DNA of 64,000 nt, taken from Streptomyces qinglanensis (GTDB lineage Bacteria; Actinomycetota; Actinomycetes; Streptomycetales; Streptomycetaceae). The position numbers and the translations under genes are program-made. The stretch is from contig NZ_FOGO01000005.1 in NCBI RefSeq assembly GCF_900111245.1, positions 1-64,000 on the forward strand, given 5' to 3'. The notes beneath the pieces were generated by a model. The model made no database searches and had not been told where the DNA came from. It worked only from the letters and a program-made list of their open reading frames with translations. Positions within the stretch are counted from its first letter, which is position 1. Every line of letters begins with the position of its first letter. Below, piece after piece: positions 1 through 12,332 of this stretch.

Positions 1-468
1 CTCGGTGGTGGCCGCGATCAGGGTCACCCAGCGGTTCTCCACCGCGGGCAGCAGGGAGTCCTGCTGGGCCTTGCTGAAGCGGTGGATCTCGTCGAGGAAG
101 AGGACGGTGTCCTTGCCGTAGGCGCCGGAGGCGCGGCGCGCCCCGTCGATGACACTGCGTACTTCCTTGACTCCGGCGGTGATCGCCGACAGCTCCACGA
201 ACCGCTTGTCGGTGGCCTGGCTGACGACGTAGGCCAGGGTCGTCTTCCCGGTGCCCGGCGGCCCCCACAGCAGCACGGAGGAGGTTCCGGCCGGGCCGCC
301 GCCGCCCTCCCCCACCAGGCGGCGCAGCGGAGATCCGGGGCGCAGCAGATGCTGCTGCCCCACGACCTCGTCCAGGGTGCGCGGACGCATCCGGACGGCG
401 AGGGGGCTGGCCGACGGGTCCTTCGCCTGGCGGTCCTCTGCTGCTGCGGTGAATAGGTCGGGCTCCAC
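1..468 (-). CDS. rarA: Replication-associated recombination protein A (RarA/MgsA), N-terminal part
   Basis: AAA+ clamp-loader-like ATPase that acts at stalled replication forks. The 156 visible residues contain Walker A (GPPGTGKT, about residues 69-76), Walker B ([10 protein letters not shown], about 123-132) and a sensor-type IAATTE at the window edge. The signature '[17 protein letters not shown]' near the N-terminus is typical of RarA and separates it from RuvB. The start is taken as the GTG at 466-468 ([14 protein letters not shown]), behind an AGGG-type ribosome site. The C-terminal half lies outside the window, so nothing can be said about its integrity. It follows the VKOR gene on the same strand by 68 bp and may be co-transcribed with the hisS group. 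Confidence 0.93.
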   Translation of the reverse strand, partial: MEPDLFTAAAEDRQAKDPSASPLAVRMRPRTLDEVVGQQHLLRPGSPLRRLVGEGGGGPAGTSSVLLWGPPGTGKTTLAYVVSQATDKRFVELSAITAGVKEVRSVIDGARRASGAYGKDTVLFLDEIHRFSKAQQDSLLPAVENRWVTLIAATTE

Positions 469-536
469 GACGGAAACCCTAAGTCAGCGCACCGACAGTC
501 GCGGCATCCCGTTCGCCGGGCCGCACGGACCCGGCC

Positions 537-1172
537 TCAGCCGGTCCAGAAGTCCCACCAGCGGGTCAGCACCAGAATGCCGATCACCCCGATGTGCAGC
601 ACCGGCACCACCCACGGGAACTCGTCCGCGAAGCCGCGCACCGCCGCGGGAGCCGGCAGGAAACCGCTGCGGACGTTGTGCGCGGTCACGTACCAGAACA
701 TGATGATCGTCGCGACCCACGCCAGGCAGCACCACAGGCACAGGTTCCCGATGGTGTACAGCGACTCGTACTGGAGCCAGGTCACGAAGCCGACGCCGAA
801 CAGACAGCCCGCGTTGAAGGTCAGCCAGTACCAGCGGGGGAAGGCGGCGCGGGTGAGCAGGGTGACCCCGACGCAGATGACGATGCCGTAGGCCACCAGC
901 CCGATCATGGGGTTGGGCGCGCCGAAGGCCGAAGCCTGGTCGCTCTGCATGATGTTGCCGCAGGCGACGACCGGGTTGATGCTGCAGGCCGGCTTGAAGT
1001 CCTTGTCCTCCAGGAGCTCGAACTTGTCGAGCGTGATCACCCAGGCCGCGAGCAGCCCCGCGGCTGCGGTGACGATGAGCATCCAGGAGAAGGCCCTGCT
1101 CGCACCGACGGCACCCCCCTTCGGTGTGTTCGCGCCCGTGTGCGCCTCGTCGAGGGGTGCCGTCGTCGTCAT
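537..1172 (-). CDS. Vitamin K epoxide reductase (VKOR) family membrane protein
   Basis: Predicted membrane quinone reductase that would reoxidise partner thiol oxidoreductases during disulfide formation outside the cytoplasm. The 211-residue protein has about five hydrophobic segments. The family's two cysteine pairs are visible: C63/C71 in 'PACSINPVVACGN' and the CXXC pair C145/C148 in 'NLCLWC'. No fused thioredoxin domain is present, so the redox partner must be another protein. It lies 67 bp downstream of hisS and 68 bp upstream of rarA, all leftward. Family assignment is firm; the physiological substrate is inferred. Confidence 0.92.
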   Translation of the reverse strand: MTTTAPLDEAHTGANTPKGGAVGASRAFSWMLIVTAAAGLLAAWVITLDKFELLEDKDFKPACSINPVVACGNIMQSDQASAFGAPNPMIGLVAYGIVICVGVTLLTRAAFPRWYWLTFNAGCLFGVGFVTWLQYESLYTIGNLCLWCCLAWVATIIMFWYVTAHNVRSGFLPAPAAVRGFADEFPWVVPVLHIGVIGILVLTRWWDFWTG

Positions 1173-1239
1173 AGCCGTTCTCGTCCCGTCATCTGGTCAT
1201 GGCCGGTTGGGGCACATTCTGCCTCAACCGGCCCGCCGG

Positions 1240-2502
1240 TCACCGCAGCTCGGCTCGCACTTCGGCCACCACCCGGTCCAGCGGGAGGGCCTGCTGCTCG
1301 CCGCTGGCGAGGTCCTTGAGCTGGGCAACGCCCTCGGCGAGGTCGCGGTCCCCGAGCAGCAGCGCGAACCGCGCACCGGAGCGGTCGGCCGATTTCATGG
1401 CGTTCTTCATGCCCTTGCCGCCGTAGGCCAGGTCCGCCGCGACGCCTTCCCGGCGCAGCTCGGTGACCAGCCGGAAGAGCGCACGGCGCGCCTCGTCGCC
1501 CAGCGGTACGGCGAACAGCTCGGTGGCCGGTGCCAGTTCGAGCTCGACCCCCTCGGCCTCCAGCGCCAGGACCGTGCGGTCCACTCCCAGGGCCCAGCCG
1601 ACGGAGGGCAGCGCGGGGCCGCCGATCATCTCGGAGAGGCCGTCGTACCGGCCGCCGCCGCCGATGGCGGACTGCGCGCCGAGGCCGTCGTGGACGAACT
1701 CGAAAGTGGTACGCGTGTAGTAGTCGAGTCCGCGCACCAGCCGGGGATCGTCCTCGAAGGGCACGCCCGCCTCGGTGAGCAGCGCACGCACCTCCTCGTG
1801 GAACGCCTTGCACTCCGCGCACAGGTGGTCGCGCATCATCGGCGCACCGGCCAGTTGCCGCTGCACGCTCTCCCGCTTGTCGTCCAGCACCCGCAGCGGA
1901 TTGATGTCGATCCGGGCGCGGGTGTCCTCGTCCAGGTCGAGGCCGCGCAGGAAGTCCTGGAGCGCGGCGCGGTAGACGGGGCGGCAGGTGCGGTCGCCGA
2001 GCGAGTTGAGCAGCAGCCGGAAGCCGGTCAGCCCCAGCGAGCGGTACGCGTCGCAGGCGAGGACGATCAACTCGGCGTCGAGCGTGGGGTCCTCGGTGCC
2101 CACCGCTTCTGCCCCCACCTGCGAGAAGTGGCGGTAGCGCCCCTTCTGCGGGCGCTCGTAGCGGTAGTAGGAGCCCGAATACCACAGCTTCACCGGGAGG
2201 TTGCCCGCCCGGTGGAGGTTGGCCTCCAGCGCGGCGCGCAGCACCGAGGCGGTGCCCTCGGGGCGCAGCGCCAGCTCGTCGCCGCCCTTGGTGGTGAGGG
2301 TGTACATCTCCTTGGTCACGATGTCGGTGGACTCGCCGACACCGCGTGCGAACAGTTCGACGCTCTCGAACCCGGGTGTCTCCACATATCCGTAGCCGGA
2401 CCTGCGCAGCGGTGCGGCGATGGCCTCGCGCACGGCGAGGTAGGTCGCGGAGCCGGGCGGCAGAAGATCGTAGGTGCCCTTGGGGGCCTTGAAGGTGCTC
2501 AT
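1240..2502 (-). CDS. hisS: Histidyl-tRNA synthetase
   Basis: Class II aminoacyl-tRNA synthetase charging tRNA-His. The 420-residue length is normal for the family. The N-terminus '[12 protein letters not shown]' is characteristic, and class II motif 2 regions ([24 protein letters not shown]) and the histidine-specific '[13 protein letters not shown]' motif are all present. The ATG at 2500-2502 is chosen because it gives the conserved N-terminus; the open frame continues upstream only through the neighbouring hydrolase region. It starts 11 bp after the metallo-hydrolase stop codon, so the two are probably one transcript. Confidence 0.97.
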   Translation of the reverse strand: MSTFKAPKGTYDLLPPGSATYLAVREAIAAPLRRSGYGYVETPGFESVELFARGVGESTDIVTKEMYTLTTKGGDELALRPEGTASVLRAALEANLHRAGNLPVKLWYSGSYYRYERPQKGRYRHFSQVGAEAVGTEDPTLDAELIVLACDAYRSLGLTGFRLLLNSLGDRTCRPVYRAALQDFLRGLDLDEDTRARIDINPLRVLDDKRESVQRQLAGAPMMRDHLCAECKAFHEEVRALLTEAGVPFEDDPRLVRGLDYYTRTTFEFVHDGLGAQSAIGGGGRYDGLSEMIGGPALPSVGWALGVDRTVLALEAEGVELELAPATELFAVPLGDEARRALFRLVTELRREGVAADLAYGGKGMKNAMKSADRSGARFALLLGDRDLAEGVAQLKDLASGEQQALPLDRVVAEVRAELR

Positions 2503-2513
2503 GTGGCTTCTCG

Positions 2514-3239
2514 TCACATTCCTCGTCGCGGGGCGGCCGCGGCGTCGCTGCCGCCGCCTCCCGGGCCGTGCTCCGCCACCTGTCGCAGAAAGGGGTTGGT
2601 GGCGCGCTCGCGGCCGATGGTCGTCTGGTGCATGTGCCCGGGCAGGACCACGGTCTCGTCCTCCAGCGGAAGGCACACGCGGGCCAGGGAGCGGAGGATC
2701 TCGTCCGGGTCGCCGCCGGGCAGATCGGTGCGTCCGATGGAGCCGGGGAACAGCAGGTCGCCCGAGAAGAGCACCGGCGGGACATCCGCCTGCTCGGGCA
2801 TCCGGAAGGTCACCGACCCCTTGGTATGGCCGGGCGCGTGGGCGACGCTCAGCTCCAGCCCCGCCAGGTCCAGGACCGCGCCGTCGGAGAGTTCCGCCAC
2901 GTCGTCCGGCTCGCCGACGGTCAGCTCGCCCATCAGGGGCTGCCCGATCGTCATGCCCAGCGCCTTCTCCGGGTCGCTCATCATGTAGCGGTCGTCCGGG
3001 TGGATCCAGGCGGGTACGCCGTGCGCGCCGCAGACCGGGACGACGGACGCCACATGGTCGAGGTGGCCGTGCGTGAGGATCACCGCGACCGGCTTGAGCC
3101 GGTGCTTGGCGACGGCCTCCTCGACGCCCTGCGCGGCCTGATGGCCCGGATCGATGATCACGCACTCCTCGCCGGCGGCGGGGGCGACCAGATAGCAGTT
3201 GGTCCCCCAGGCCCCGGCGGGGAACCCGGCAACGAGCAC
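2514..3239 (-). CDS. MBL-fold metallo-hydrolase (glyoxalase II-like)
   Basis: A 241-residue metallo-beta-lactamase-fold hydrolase. The binuclear metal motif THGHLDH sits at residues 56-62, followed by the later ligands in 'APGHTKGSV' and 'FSGDLLF', and a final '[10 protein letters not shown]'. Glyoxalase II-like enzymes hydrolyse thioesters such as S-lactoylglutathione; actinomycetes use mycothiol, so the real substrate is uncertain. The GTG start at 3237-3239 follows AAGGA at good spacing. The C-terminus ends in a Gly/Ala-rich tail. It is the first gene of the leftward hisS group and diverges from the cyclophilin gene across 214 bp. Confidence 0.9.
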   Translation of the reverse strand: MLVAGFPAGAWGTNCYLVAPAAGEECVIIDPGHQAAQGVEEAVAKHRLKPVAVILTHGHLDHVASVVPVCGAHGVPAWIHPDDRYMMSDPEKALGMTIGQPLMGELTVGEPDDVAELSDGAVLDLAGLELSVAHAPGHTKGSVTFRMPEQADVPPVLFSGDLLFPGSIGRTDLPGGDPDEILRSLARVCLPLEDETVVLPGHMHQTTIGRERATNPFLRQVAEHGPGGGGSDAAAAPRRGM

Positions 3240-3453
3240 GATCGTCCTTCATTCGTCCGACAGCGGGAGCGGCGACGCGGCCGGGCAGGCCGTTCGCCGG
3301 TCAGGAGCTGCCAGCCTACCGGCGCGGGTGCGCGCGGAGCCAACCAGCAGCGGGCGGCGCGTACCCGTGAGGGTGGCGTATACGGTACGTGAGGTCCCGC
3401 AGGTGCGACGCCTCGAAGACGCCCTCGCCAGACGCCTCGAAGGAGACGAGACC

Positions 3454-4272
3454 GTGGTCAGCAGTGAGCAGCGCAGAAAGCAGCTCGCCCGTGAGAAGTA
3501 CGCGCGGCAGCTCAAGCGGCGGGAGGCGGCCCGCCGCAAGGCCCGTATACGCAACATGTCGATCGCCCTCGGCCTGGTGATCGTGCTGGCCGCGGGCGGG
3601 GCCTACGCCGCCTCGGGCGGGCTGAACGGCGACAAGAAGAAGGACGAGTCCGACAGCGCCGCCGACAAGCCCTCCGCGCCGCCCACCAGCAAGGCGCCGG
3701 ACCCCTGCGACAAGCCGGCCAAGGGCAAGCCGACCGGCAAGCAGTGGAAGAAGGAGCCGGCCATGAAGGTGGACAAGTCGGCGTCCTACACCATGCAGCT
3801 GAGCACCACCTGCGGCGAGATCGACATCACGATGGACGCCGGCGAGGCCCCGCACACGGTCAACTCCTTCGACTTCCTGGCGGGCGAGAAGTTCTTCGAC
3901 CACACTGCCTGCCACCGGATGACCGGCCCGCCCCAGCAGCTCTCCGTGCTGCAGTGCGGCGACCCGACCGGCACCGGCAGCGGCGATCCCGGCTACGAGC
4001 TGCCCGACGAGAACCTCAAGGGCGCGACATACCCCGCGGGTACCGTCGCGATGGCCAACAGCGGCCCGGACACCGGCGGCAGCCAGTTCTTCCTCGTCTA
4101 CGAGGACAGCGAGCTGCCGCCCAAGTACACACCGTTCGGCAAGGTCACCGACTCCGGCATGAAGGTGCTGAAGAAGATCGCCAAGGCCGGGCTGACCCCG
4201 ATGCGGGTCCAGGGCGACGGGCGGCCCAACGCCACCGTGGTGATCGACGAGGCCACGGTCCGCAAGTCCTGA
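3454..4272 (+). CDS. Membrane-anchored cyclophilin-type peptidyl-prolyl isomerase
   Basis: Predicted extracytoplasmic proline isomerase. The 272-residue protein starts with a charged cytoplasmic segment (QRRKQLAREKYARQLKRRE), then one transmembrane helix at about residues 35-54, a Lys/Asp/Pro-rich linker (about 57-105) and a cyclophilin domain from about 110 to the end. Visible cyclophilin landmarks are the 'FFDHTACHRM' segment and 'GGSQFFLVYED'. The GTG at 3454 is chosen because AAGGAGACGAGACC precedes it and the upstream in-frame codons read through promoter-like sequence. It points away from the metallo-hydrolase and precedes the DUF349 gene by 191 bp. Confidence 0.92.
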   Translation: MVSSEQRRKQLAREKYARQLKRREAARRKARIRNMSIALGLVIVLAAGGAYAASGGLNGDKKKDESDSAADKPSAPPTSKAPDPCDKPAKGKPTGKQWKKEPAMKVDKSASYTMQLSTTCGEIDITMDAGEAPHTVNSFDFLAGEKFFDHTACHRMTGPPQQLSVLQCGDPTGTGSGDPGYELPDENLKGATYPAGTVAMANSGPDTGGSQFFLVYEDSELPPKYTPFGKVTDSGMKVLKKIAKAGLTPMRVQGDGRPNATVVIDEATVRKS

Positions 4273-4463
4273 CGCTCCCCGGCCCCCGGCCGGGTTGAGC
4301 GCCCGCGGCCGGTCGCCGCCCGCGCGGTACGTTCCCGACCGGCAATTCGCCGCTCGCCGGATGCGGACAGCGCGGGCGCCGGTCGCCTATGTTGGCTGTG
4401 ACGAGAACCGTGAACGATGCCGGGGGGCCACAGTCCCGCCGGGCATCTTGTGGAGGAGGCGCT

Positions 4464-5693
4464 GTGAGCAGCGACCCGTGGGGCCGCGTCGACGACGCGG
4501 GGACTGTGTACGTGCGTACGGCGGAGGGCGAGAAGGTCGTCGGGTCCTGGCAGGCGGGTTCGCCGGACGAGGCCCTCGCCTACTTCGAGCGCAAGTACGA
4601 CGGTCTGGTCGTGGAGATCGACCTGCTTGAGCGCCGGGTGAGGACCACGGATCTGGCGGCCAAGGACGCCGAAGCCGCGATCGCGCATCTGCGCGAACAG
4701 GTGGACGCGCACCACGCCGTCGGCGACCTGGACGCGCTGCGCACCAGGCTCGACCAGCTCACCGAGGGTGTCGAGAAGCGCCGTGAGGAGCGCAAGGCCC
4801 GCAAGGTGCAGCAGGCCGAGGAGGCGCGCCGGGCCAAGGAGGAGCTGGTCGCCGAGGCGGAGGAGCTGGCCGGGAGCGAGCAGTGGCGGGCCGCCGGCGA
4901 GCGGCTGCGGGCGCTGGTCGACACCTGGAAGGGCCTGCCGCGGCTGGACCGCAAGAGCGACGACGAGCTGTGGCACCGCTTCTCGCACGCGCGCTCGGCG
5001 TTCTCCAAGCGCCGCAAGGCGCACTTCGCGCAGTTGGACGCGCAGCGCGAGGAGGCACGGCAGCGCAAGGAGAAGCTGGTCACGGAGGCCGAGGCGCTCT
5101 CCGGCTCGCGGGACTGGGGTCCCACCGCGGCCAAGTACCGCGAGCTGATGCAGGAGTGGAAGGCCGCCGGGCGGGCGCAGCGGGAGCACGAGGACGATCT
5201 GTGGGCCCGGTTCCGCGGCGCCCAGGACATCTTCTTCCAGGCCCGCGGCGAGGTCTTCGCCGAGCGCGACAGCGAGCAGCGGGAGAACCTCGCGCGCAAG
5301 GAGGAGCTGGCCGCCGAGGCGGAGAAGCTGCTGCCGATCACCGACCTGAAGGCCGCGCGGAGCGCCTTCCGCACGCTCAACGAGCGCTGGGACGCCATCG
5401 GGCACGTGCCGCGGGACGCGCGGCCGAAGGTCGAGGGGCGGATGCACGCGGTCGAGCGGGCCGTCCAGGAGGCCGAGGAAGCCGAGTGGCGGCGCAGCAA
5501 CCCCGAGGCGCGGGCCCGTGCCGAGGGGCTGACCGGCCAGCTCCAGGACGCGGTGGACAAACTGCGCGACCAGATCGACAAGGCCCGGGCCGCGGGGAAC
5601 ACCGCGAAGGTGGCCAAGCTGGAGCGCGAGCTGGAGGGCCGCCAGGCCCTCCTGGACCAGGCGCAGAAGGGCCTGCAGGAGTTCGGCGGCTGA
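4464..5693 (+). CDS. DUF349 domain-containing coiled-coil protein
   Basis: A 409-residue, highly charged (Glu/Arg/Lys/Ala) protein predicted to be largely helical and coiled-coil. It contains repeated DUF349-type helices: 'EQWRAAGERLRALVDTWKGL', 'DWGPTAAKYRELMQEWKAAG' and 'DLKAARSAFRTLNERWDAIG' are three recognisable versions of the repeat. The family is widespread in actinomycetes with no established biochemical role, so none is assigned. The GTG at 4464 follows GGAGGAGGC. It is followed after 17 bp by a perfect terminator hairpin and converges with relA. Confidence 0.88.
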   Translation: MSSDPWGRVDDAGTVYVRTAEGEKVVGSWQAGSPDEALAYFERKYDGLVVEIDLLERRVRTTDLAAKDAEAAIAHLREQVDAHHAVGDLDALRTRLDQLTEGVEKRREERKARKVQQAEEARRAKEELVAEAEELAGSEQWRAAGERLRALVDTWKGLPRLDRKSDDELWHRFSHARSAFSKRRKAHFAQLDAQREEARQRKEKLVTEAEALSGSRDWGPTAAKYRELMQEWKAAGRAQREHEDDLWARFRGAQDIFFQARGEVFAERDSEQRENLARKEELAAEAEKLLPITDLKAARSAFRTLNERWDAIGHVPRDARPKVEGRMHAVERAVQEAEEAEWRRSNPEARARAEGLTGQLQDAVDKLRDQIDKARAAGNTAKVAKLERELEGRQALLDQAQKGLQEFGG

Positions 5694-5710
5694 GGCTCTC
5701 CTGTGGGGCG

Positions 5711-5744
5711 GCGGGGCCGCGGGGCACCGGCCCCGCGGCCCCGC
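5711..5744 (+). terminator. Terminator hairpin after the DUF349 gene
   Basis: A perfect 15-bp GC-only stem (GCGGGGCCGCGGGGC at 5711-5725 pairing with 5730-5744) with a 4-base ACCG loop begins 17 bp after the stop codon. There is no T tract, which is usual for Streptomyces terminators. Confidence 0.75.
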
Positions 5745-5770
5745 GGAACACTGCCGCGGAGCGGTGAGCG

Positions 5771-5835
5771 CCCCGGTCCGCCTGTGCGGGGGCGCTCCCC
5801 GGTCCGACTGTGCCGGGCCCGGTCCCCCTGTGCGC
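5771..5835. repeat. Three degenerate direct repeats between convergent genes
   Basis: The motif CCCCGGTCCGnCTGTGC occurs at 5771 and 5797, with a shorter, more divergent copy (CCCGGTCCCCCTGTGC) at 5818. Spacing is 26 and 21 bp. The array lies between two terminator hairpins in the convergent DUF349/relA gap and is probably non-coding. Confidence 0.55.
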
Positions 5836-5855
5836 GCCGGAGAGCGTCCGGCGCG
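5833..5855 (-). terminator. Probable relA terminator hairpin
   Basis: A 9-bp perfect stem (CGCGCCGGA / TCCGGCGCG) with a 5-base loop lies about 50 bp beyond the relA stop codon. There is no T tract. Confidence 0.5.
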
Positions 5856-5906
5856 GCCCGGGACCGCCCGACGGGCGCACCCCCGACCGCTGCGGGAGCC
5901 TCCGGA

Positions 5907-8504
<2,598 letters not shown>

Positions 8505-8736
8505 GAGCACTCCTCGGTGGACCGCAGGTCGGACTGCCATGGTAGCCACCCCGGCCGGACCGGGCGCTCCCGGACGGCGAAGCGGTGGACGCGCGGCCGG
8601 GGCGGACCGCGCGGCCGGGCCCGCGAGGACGGCACAGGCGGCCACCCTCCCCGGCTCGGCCCGGGCACTCCCGGGGAACCGTATCGGGTGACCGCCTGGC
8701 GCCCGCAGGGGCCGGAGGCCGGTCGGGGACCGGGAT

Positions 8737-9330
8737 TCAGACGCTGACGAGGACCTCGAGCGGCGCACCGGCCAGGGCGCGCTCCAGCCGCTCCCGCCCG
8801 GCGAGGAAGCCGAGCTCCAGCAGTATGGCCACGCCCGCGACCTCGGCACCGGTGCGCCGGATCAGCTCGACGGACGCCTCGGCGGTGCCGCCGGTGGCCA
8901 GGACGTCGTCGATCACCAGCACCCGGTCGCCCTCGGCGAGCCCCGAGGCGTGCACCTCGATCTGGGCGCTGCCGTACTCCAGGTCGTACGCCTGGGAGAG
9001 GGTGGCGCCGGGGAGCTTGCCGGACTTGCGCACGGGGACGAAGCCGATGCCGGCGCGGACGGCAGCCGGGGCGCCGAGGATGAACCCGCGCGCCTCCAGG
9101 CCGACGATCTTCGTCGCCCGGTGCCGCTCGGCGAGCCCGGCGAACGCGTCCGTGAGGACGGCGAACGCCCGCGCGTCGGCGAGCAGCGGGGTGATGTCCT
9201 TGAACATCACCCCGGGCTTGGGGTAGTCGGGCACATCGTGGATCCGGCTGGTCAGCAGCTCCCGCACCTCGGCGGGGACCGGCAGGGACGGCGAGGTCGG
9301 CGAAGCCGGCGAGGAATCCGTGGCACTCAT
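8737..9330 (-). CDS. apt: Adenine phosphoribosyltransferase
   Basis: Converts adenine and PRPP to AMP in purine salvage. At 197 residues it is slightly longer than the typical 170-180 because of a Ser/Pro/Thr-rich N-terminal extension. The conserved '[20 protein letters not shown]' and the PRPP-binding loop '[16 protein letters not shown]' are present. The ATG at 9328-9330 follows AGGTGAGCCG; the frame remains open upstream only within secF sequence. It begins 4 bp after the secF stop, so it belongs to the secD-secF transcript. The secDF-apt-relA order is a common actinomycete arrangement. Confidence 0.96.
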   Translation of the reverse strand: MSATDSSPASPTSPSLPVPAEVRELLTSRIHDVPDYPKPGVMFKDITPLLADARAFAVLTDAFAGLAERHRATKIVGLEARGFILGAPAAVRAGIGFVPVRKSGKLPGATLSQAYDLEYGSAQIEVHASGLAEGDRVLVIDDVLATGGTAEASVELIRRTGAEVAGVAILLELGFLAGRERLERALAGAPLEVLVSV

Positions 9331-9334
9331 CGGC

Positions 9335-10519
9335 TCACCTGCGCTTTCCGGAGGGCCTGCCGCGCCCTCGGCCGCGGGCGGGCGGCTGGCGGCGCTGGCC
9401 CCCGACTCCCGCACCGGCCGCCGCGGGACCGCCGCCGCGGCCGTTGTCCACGGAGACCGGCGGGCGGACGCCGCCCCCGCCTCCGCCGTCGCCCGGCTCG
9501 TCGCCGGGGTCCTCGCCCTGCTCGTCGTCCGGCTCGTTCGCCTCGCGCTCGGCGGCCTTGAGCCGCTTGTTCCGCACGCGCTTGGCGAGGGCCTTCATCT
9601 CGGGCTGGCGCTCCTTGAAGTCGGCCACCAGCGGGGTCGCGATGAAGATCGAGGAGTAGGCACCGGCGGCCAGACCGACGAACAGCGAGAGCGCGATGTC
9701 GTTGAGCATGCCGCCGCCGAGCATGCCGCCGCCGATGAACAGCAGTCCGGCCACCGGCAGCAGTGCGACGACGGTGGTGTTGATGGAACGCACCAGGGTG
9801 CCGTTGATGCTGCGGTTGGCGATCTCGCTGTAGGTGTACTTGGTCTGCTTGGTGACGCTCTTGCTGCTCTCCCGCAGGCCGTCGAAGACCACGACCGTGT
9901 CGTAGAGCGAGTAGCCGAGAATCGTCAGCAGACCGATCACCGTGCCCGGGGTGACCTCGAACCCGACGAGCGAGTAGACGCCGACGGTGATCGTGATGTC
10001 GTGGATCAGGGCGATGAGCGCGGCGAGCGCCATCCGCCACTCGAAGGCGATGGCGAGGTAGATCACCACCAGGATCATGAAGATCCCGAGCCCCTGCCAC
10101 GCCTTGTTGGCGATCTGCTCGCCCCAGCTGGGACCGACCAGCTGGGCGTCGATCTTCTCCGGGTTCACCTTCAGCTCGTCGGCCAGCTCCTCCTTGACCT
10201 GGGTGGAGGTCTTGGTGTCGACGCTGGCGATCTGCACGCGCTTACCGCCGTCGCCCAGTTCCTGGACGATGGCCGTGTGCCCGGAGACCCGCTCGGCGGC
10301 CTCCGTGGTCTGCTGCACGGAGGCCGAGGTCTTGGGCGTGGTGAAGACGGCACCGCCCTCGAACTCGATCCCCATGTTCAGGCCGCGGACGACGAGCCCG
10401 ACGATGGCCGTGATGGTGATCAGGATCGAGAGGCCGTACCAGAGCTTGCGGTGCCCGATGAAGTCGTAACCGACCTCACCGCGGTACAACCGGGCGCCGA
10501 GAGTGCCGAGACGGGACAC
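9335..10519 (-). CDS. secF: Protein translocase subunit SecF
   Basis: Membrane component that works with SecD and YajC to help SecYEG export proteins using the proton-motive force. The 394-residue sequence has an N-terminal helix (about residues 27-45), the periplasmic-type domain, and five further helices containing the family motif 'HDITITVGVYSLVGFEVT' and 'ILGYSLYDTVVVFDGLRE'. After about residue 310 comes a long charged, then Gly/Arg/Pro-rich cytoplasmic tail without homology I can name. The GTG start at 10517-10519 lies one base beyond the secD stop, so translation is probably coupled. Confidence 0.96.
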   Translation of the reverse strand: MSRLGTLGARLYRGEVGYDFIGHRKLWYGLSILITITAIVGLVVRGLNMGIEFEGGAVFTTPKTSASVQQTTEAAERVSGHTAIVQELGDGGKRVQIASVDTKTSTQVKEELADELKVNPEKIDAQLVGPSWGEQIANKAWQGLGIFMILVVIYLAIAFEWRMALAALIALIHDITITVGVYSLVGFEVTPGTVIGLLTILGYSLYDTVVVFDGLRESSKSVTKQTKYTYSEIANRSINGTLVRSINTTVVALLPVAGLLFIGGGMLGGGMLNDIALSLFVGLAAGAYSSIFIATPLVADFKERQPEMKALAKRVRNKRLKAAEREANEPDDEQGEDPGDEPGDGGGGGGVRPPVSVDNGRGGGPAAAGAGVGGQRRQPPARGRGRGRPSGKRR

Positions 10520-10520
10520 C

Positions 10521-12332
10521 TCAGACCTCCTTCGGGTCGGTGCTGACGGTGCGACGGCCGCGCCGCAGCGGGGGCCGGGCTCCGAGCCGCTTGGGGTCGA
10601 GTCCGGACCAGGGGTGCCCGTCGGCGAAGAACGGCTTGCGGGCGAGCAGCGTCATGATCGGCTTGGTGAAGAAGAAGACCACGACGACGTCGAGCGCGGT
10701 AGTCAGACCGAGGGTGAAGGCGAAACCCTGCACCTTGCCGACCGAGACGATGAACAGGACCGCCGCGGCCAGGAACGAGACGAAGTCGGAGACCAGGATG
10801 GTGCGCCGGGCGCGCGGCCAGGCACGCTCGACCGCCGGCCGCAGCGTGCGGCCCTCCCGTACCTCGTCCCGGATGCGTTCGAAGTAGACGATGAACGAGT
10901 CGGCCGTGATGCCGATGGCGACGATGGCGCCGCAGACCGCGGGGAGGTTGAGCGCGAAACTCATCGCCGGCCCCAGCAGCGTCATGATCGAGTACGTCAT
11001 GGCCGCCGAGACGAGCAGGCTGAGGATGGCGATCAGCGAGAGGCCGCGGTAGTAGGCGACGAGGTAGACGATCACCAGCGCGAGCCCGATGGCGCCCGCG
11101 ATGAGTCCCGCCTTGAGCTGGTCGCTGCCGAGTGCCGCGGTCACCGTGGTGACGTCCGACTCCTCGAAGGAGAGCGGCAGCGCGCCGTAGGAGAGGATGT
11201 TGCCCAGTTCCTCGGCGGACTCCTGGGTGAAGCTGCCGGAGATCTCCGCGTTGTTGGTCAGCCGCTGGTTCACGGTCGGTGCCGACTGGACCTGGCCGTC
11301 GAGCGCGATGGCGAACTGGTTCTGCGGCTGCGGCTTCTTCATCAGCTCGCCGGTGATCTCACCGAACTGGTCGGAGCCCTTGTCGTTGAACGACATCTGG
11401 ACGATCCACTGGCCGCGCTGCTGGTCGAAGACGGCCTTGGCCTTGCTGACGTTCTTGCCCTGCACGGCGACCGGCCCGAGCGCGTACTTGATCGGGTCCT
11501 TGGCGTCGCAGGCGACGATCGGCTCGGAGCCCTTGGTGCTCGCGGCCTTCTCGCTGGCCTTGGCGCGGGCCTCCTTGGTGGTGCAGTCGAGCGCGTTCAG
11601 CTGCTTGGCCAGCGCGGCCGGGACGCCGGGCTGCTGGGGCTGCTGGGGCGGCGCCGTGGGCTGCGGGCTCTTCTTGCCGCCGGACTCGCTCGCCGAGGGG
11701 GTGGGGCTCTTGTCCGTCGTGGCGGTCTTGGCGGTCAGCCCCTCGGTCACGGCCCGGCCCTGGCCGGAGGAGTCCGAGGAGGGGTTGGCCTGGTCGCCCT
11801 GGCTGCCCTGCTCCTTCTCGTCCTTCTGGTCTTTCTGGTCCTTCTGGTCCTGGCTCTTGTCCTGCTTGCCGGAGCCGGAGGGCGAGGGGGACGAGGAGGG
11901 CTGGGGCTGCTGGGACTTGCCGACCTGGGCCAGCGTCAGCACCGGGCGGAACGCGAGCTGCGCCGTGGTGCCCACCTGCTCGCGCGCCTGCTTGGAATTG
12001 GTGCCCTTGGGGATGTTGACGATGATGTGCCGGTCGCCCTGGGTCTGGACCTCGGCCTCCGTCACACCGAGACCGTTGACGCGCCGCTCGATGATGCCGA
12101 CGGCGGTGTTCATGTTGGTCTTGTTGATCGCGTTGGGCTTGCCCGGCTGATTCTTCGCCTCAAGGGTGATGCTGGTGCCACCCGCCAGGTCGATGCCCAG
12201 CCGGGGCGTCTTGTGGCCCGAGGCGAACATCCCCGCGACCAGCCCGGCCGTGATCACCAGAATCAGCCCTAGGGAGCGCCATGGCCTCCCCTTGGCGCCG
12301 GAGGCCCTGCGACCCCTTTTCGGTGCTGCCAC
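10521..12332 (-). CDS. secD: Protein translocase subunit SecD
   Basis: SecDF family exporter subunit of 603 residues, longer than the about 550-residue norm. It has an N-terminal helix (about 21-37), the motif 'LGIDLAGGTSITLEA' and the large extracytoplasmic domain with 'IIERRVNGLGVTEAEVQTQG'. Its C-terminal six-helix region has the hallmarks 'SYGALPLSFEE' and 'IGITADSFIVYFERIRDEVR'. Residues about 139-236 are a low-complexity insert rich in Gln, Lys, Asp, Ser and Pro (repeats of QKD). The GTG start at 12330-12332 is supported by a purine-rich GAGACGAGAAG stretch. It lies 138 bp downstream of yajC. Confidence 0.96.
   Translation of the reverse strand: MAAPKRGRRASGAKGRPWRSLGLILVITAGLVAGMFASGHKTPRLGIDLAGGTSITLEAKNQPGKPNAINKTNMNTAVGIIERRVNGLGVTEAEVQTQGDRHIIVNIPKGTNSKQAREQVGTTAQLAFRPVLTLAQVGKSQQPQPSSSPSPSGSGKQDKSQDQKDQKDQKDEKEQGSQGDQANPSSDSSGQGRAVTEGLTAKTATTDKSPTPSASESGGKKSPQPTAPPQQPQQPGVPAALAKQLNALDCTTKEARAKASEKAASTKGSEPIVACDAKDPIKYALGPVAVQGKNVSKAKAVFDQQRGQWIVQMSFNDKGSDQFGEITGELMKKPQPQNQFAIALDGQVQSAPTVNQRLTNNAEISGSFTQESAEELGNILSYGALPLSFEESDVTTVTAALGSDQLKAGLIAGAIGLALVIVYLVAYYRGLSLIAILSLLVSAAMTYSIMTLLGPAMSFALNLPAVCGAIVAIGITADSFIVYFERIRDEVREGRTLRPAVERAWPRARRTILVSDFVSFLAAAVLFIVSVGKVQGFAFTLGLTTALDVVVVFFFTKPIMTLLARKPFFADGHPWSGLDPKRLGARPPLRRGRRTVSTDPKEV

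Noticed and set aside
8505-8849. 115-codon N-terminal extension of RelA
   Set aside because: The upstream part is Pro/Arg/Gly-rich and not Rel-like, and the TTG at 8504 has an ideal ribosome site.
10455-10475. TTA (bldA-type) codons
   Set aside because: The TTA/TAA triplets I checked by eye (near 10465, 16720 and 52182) fall out of frame, where the genes use TAC. The scan was not exhaustive.
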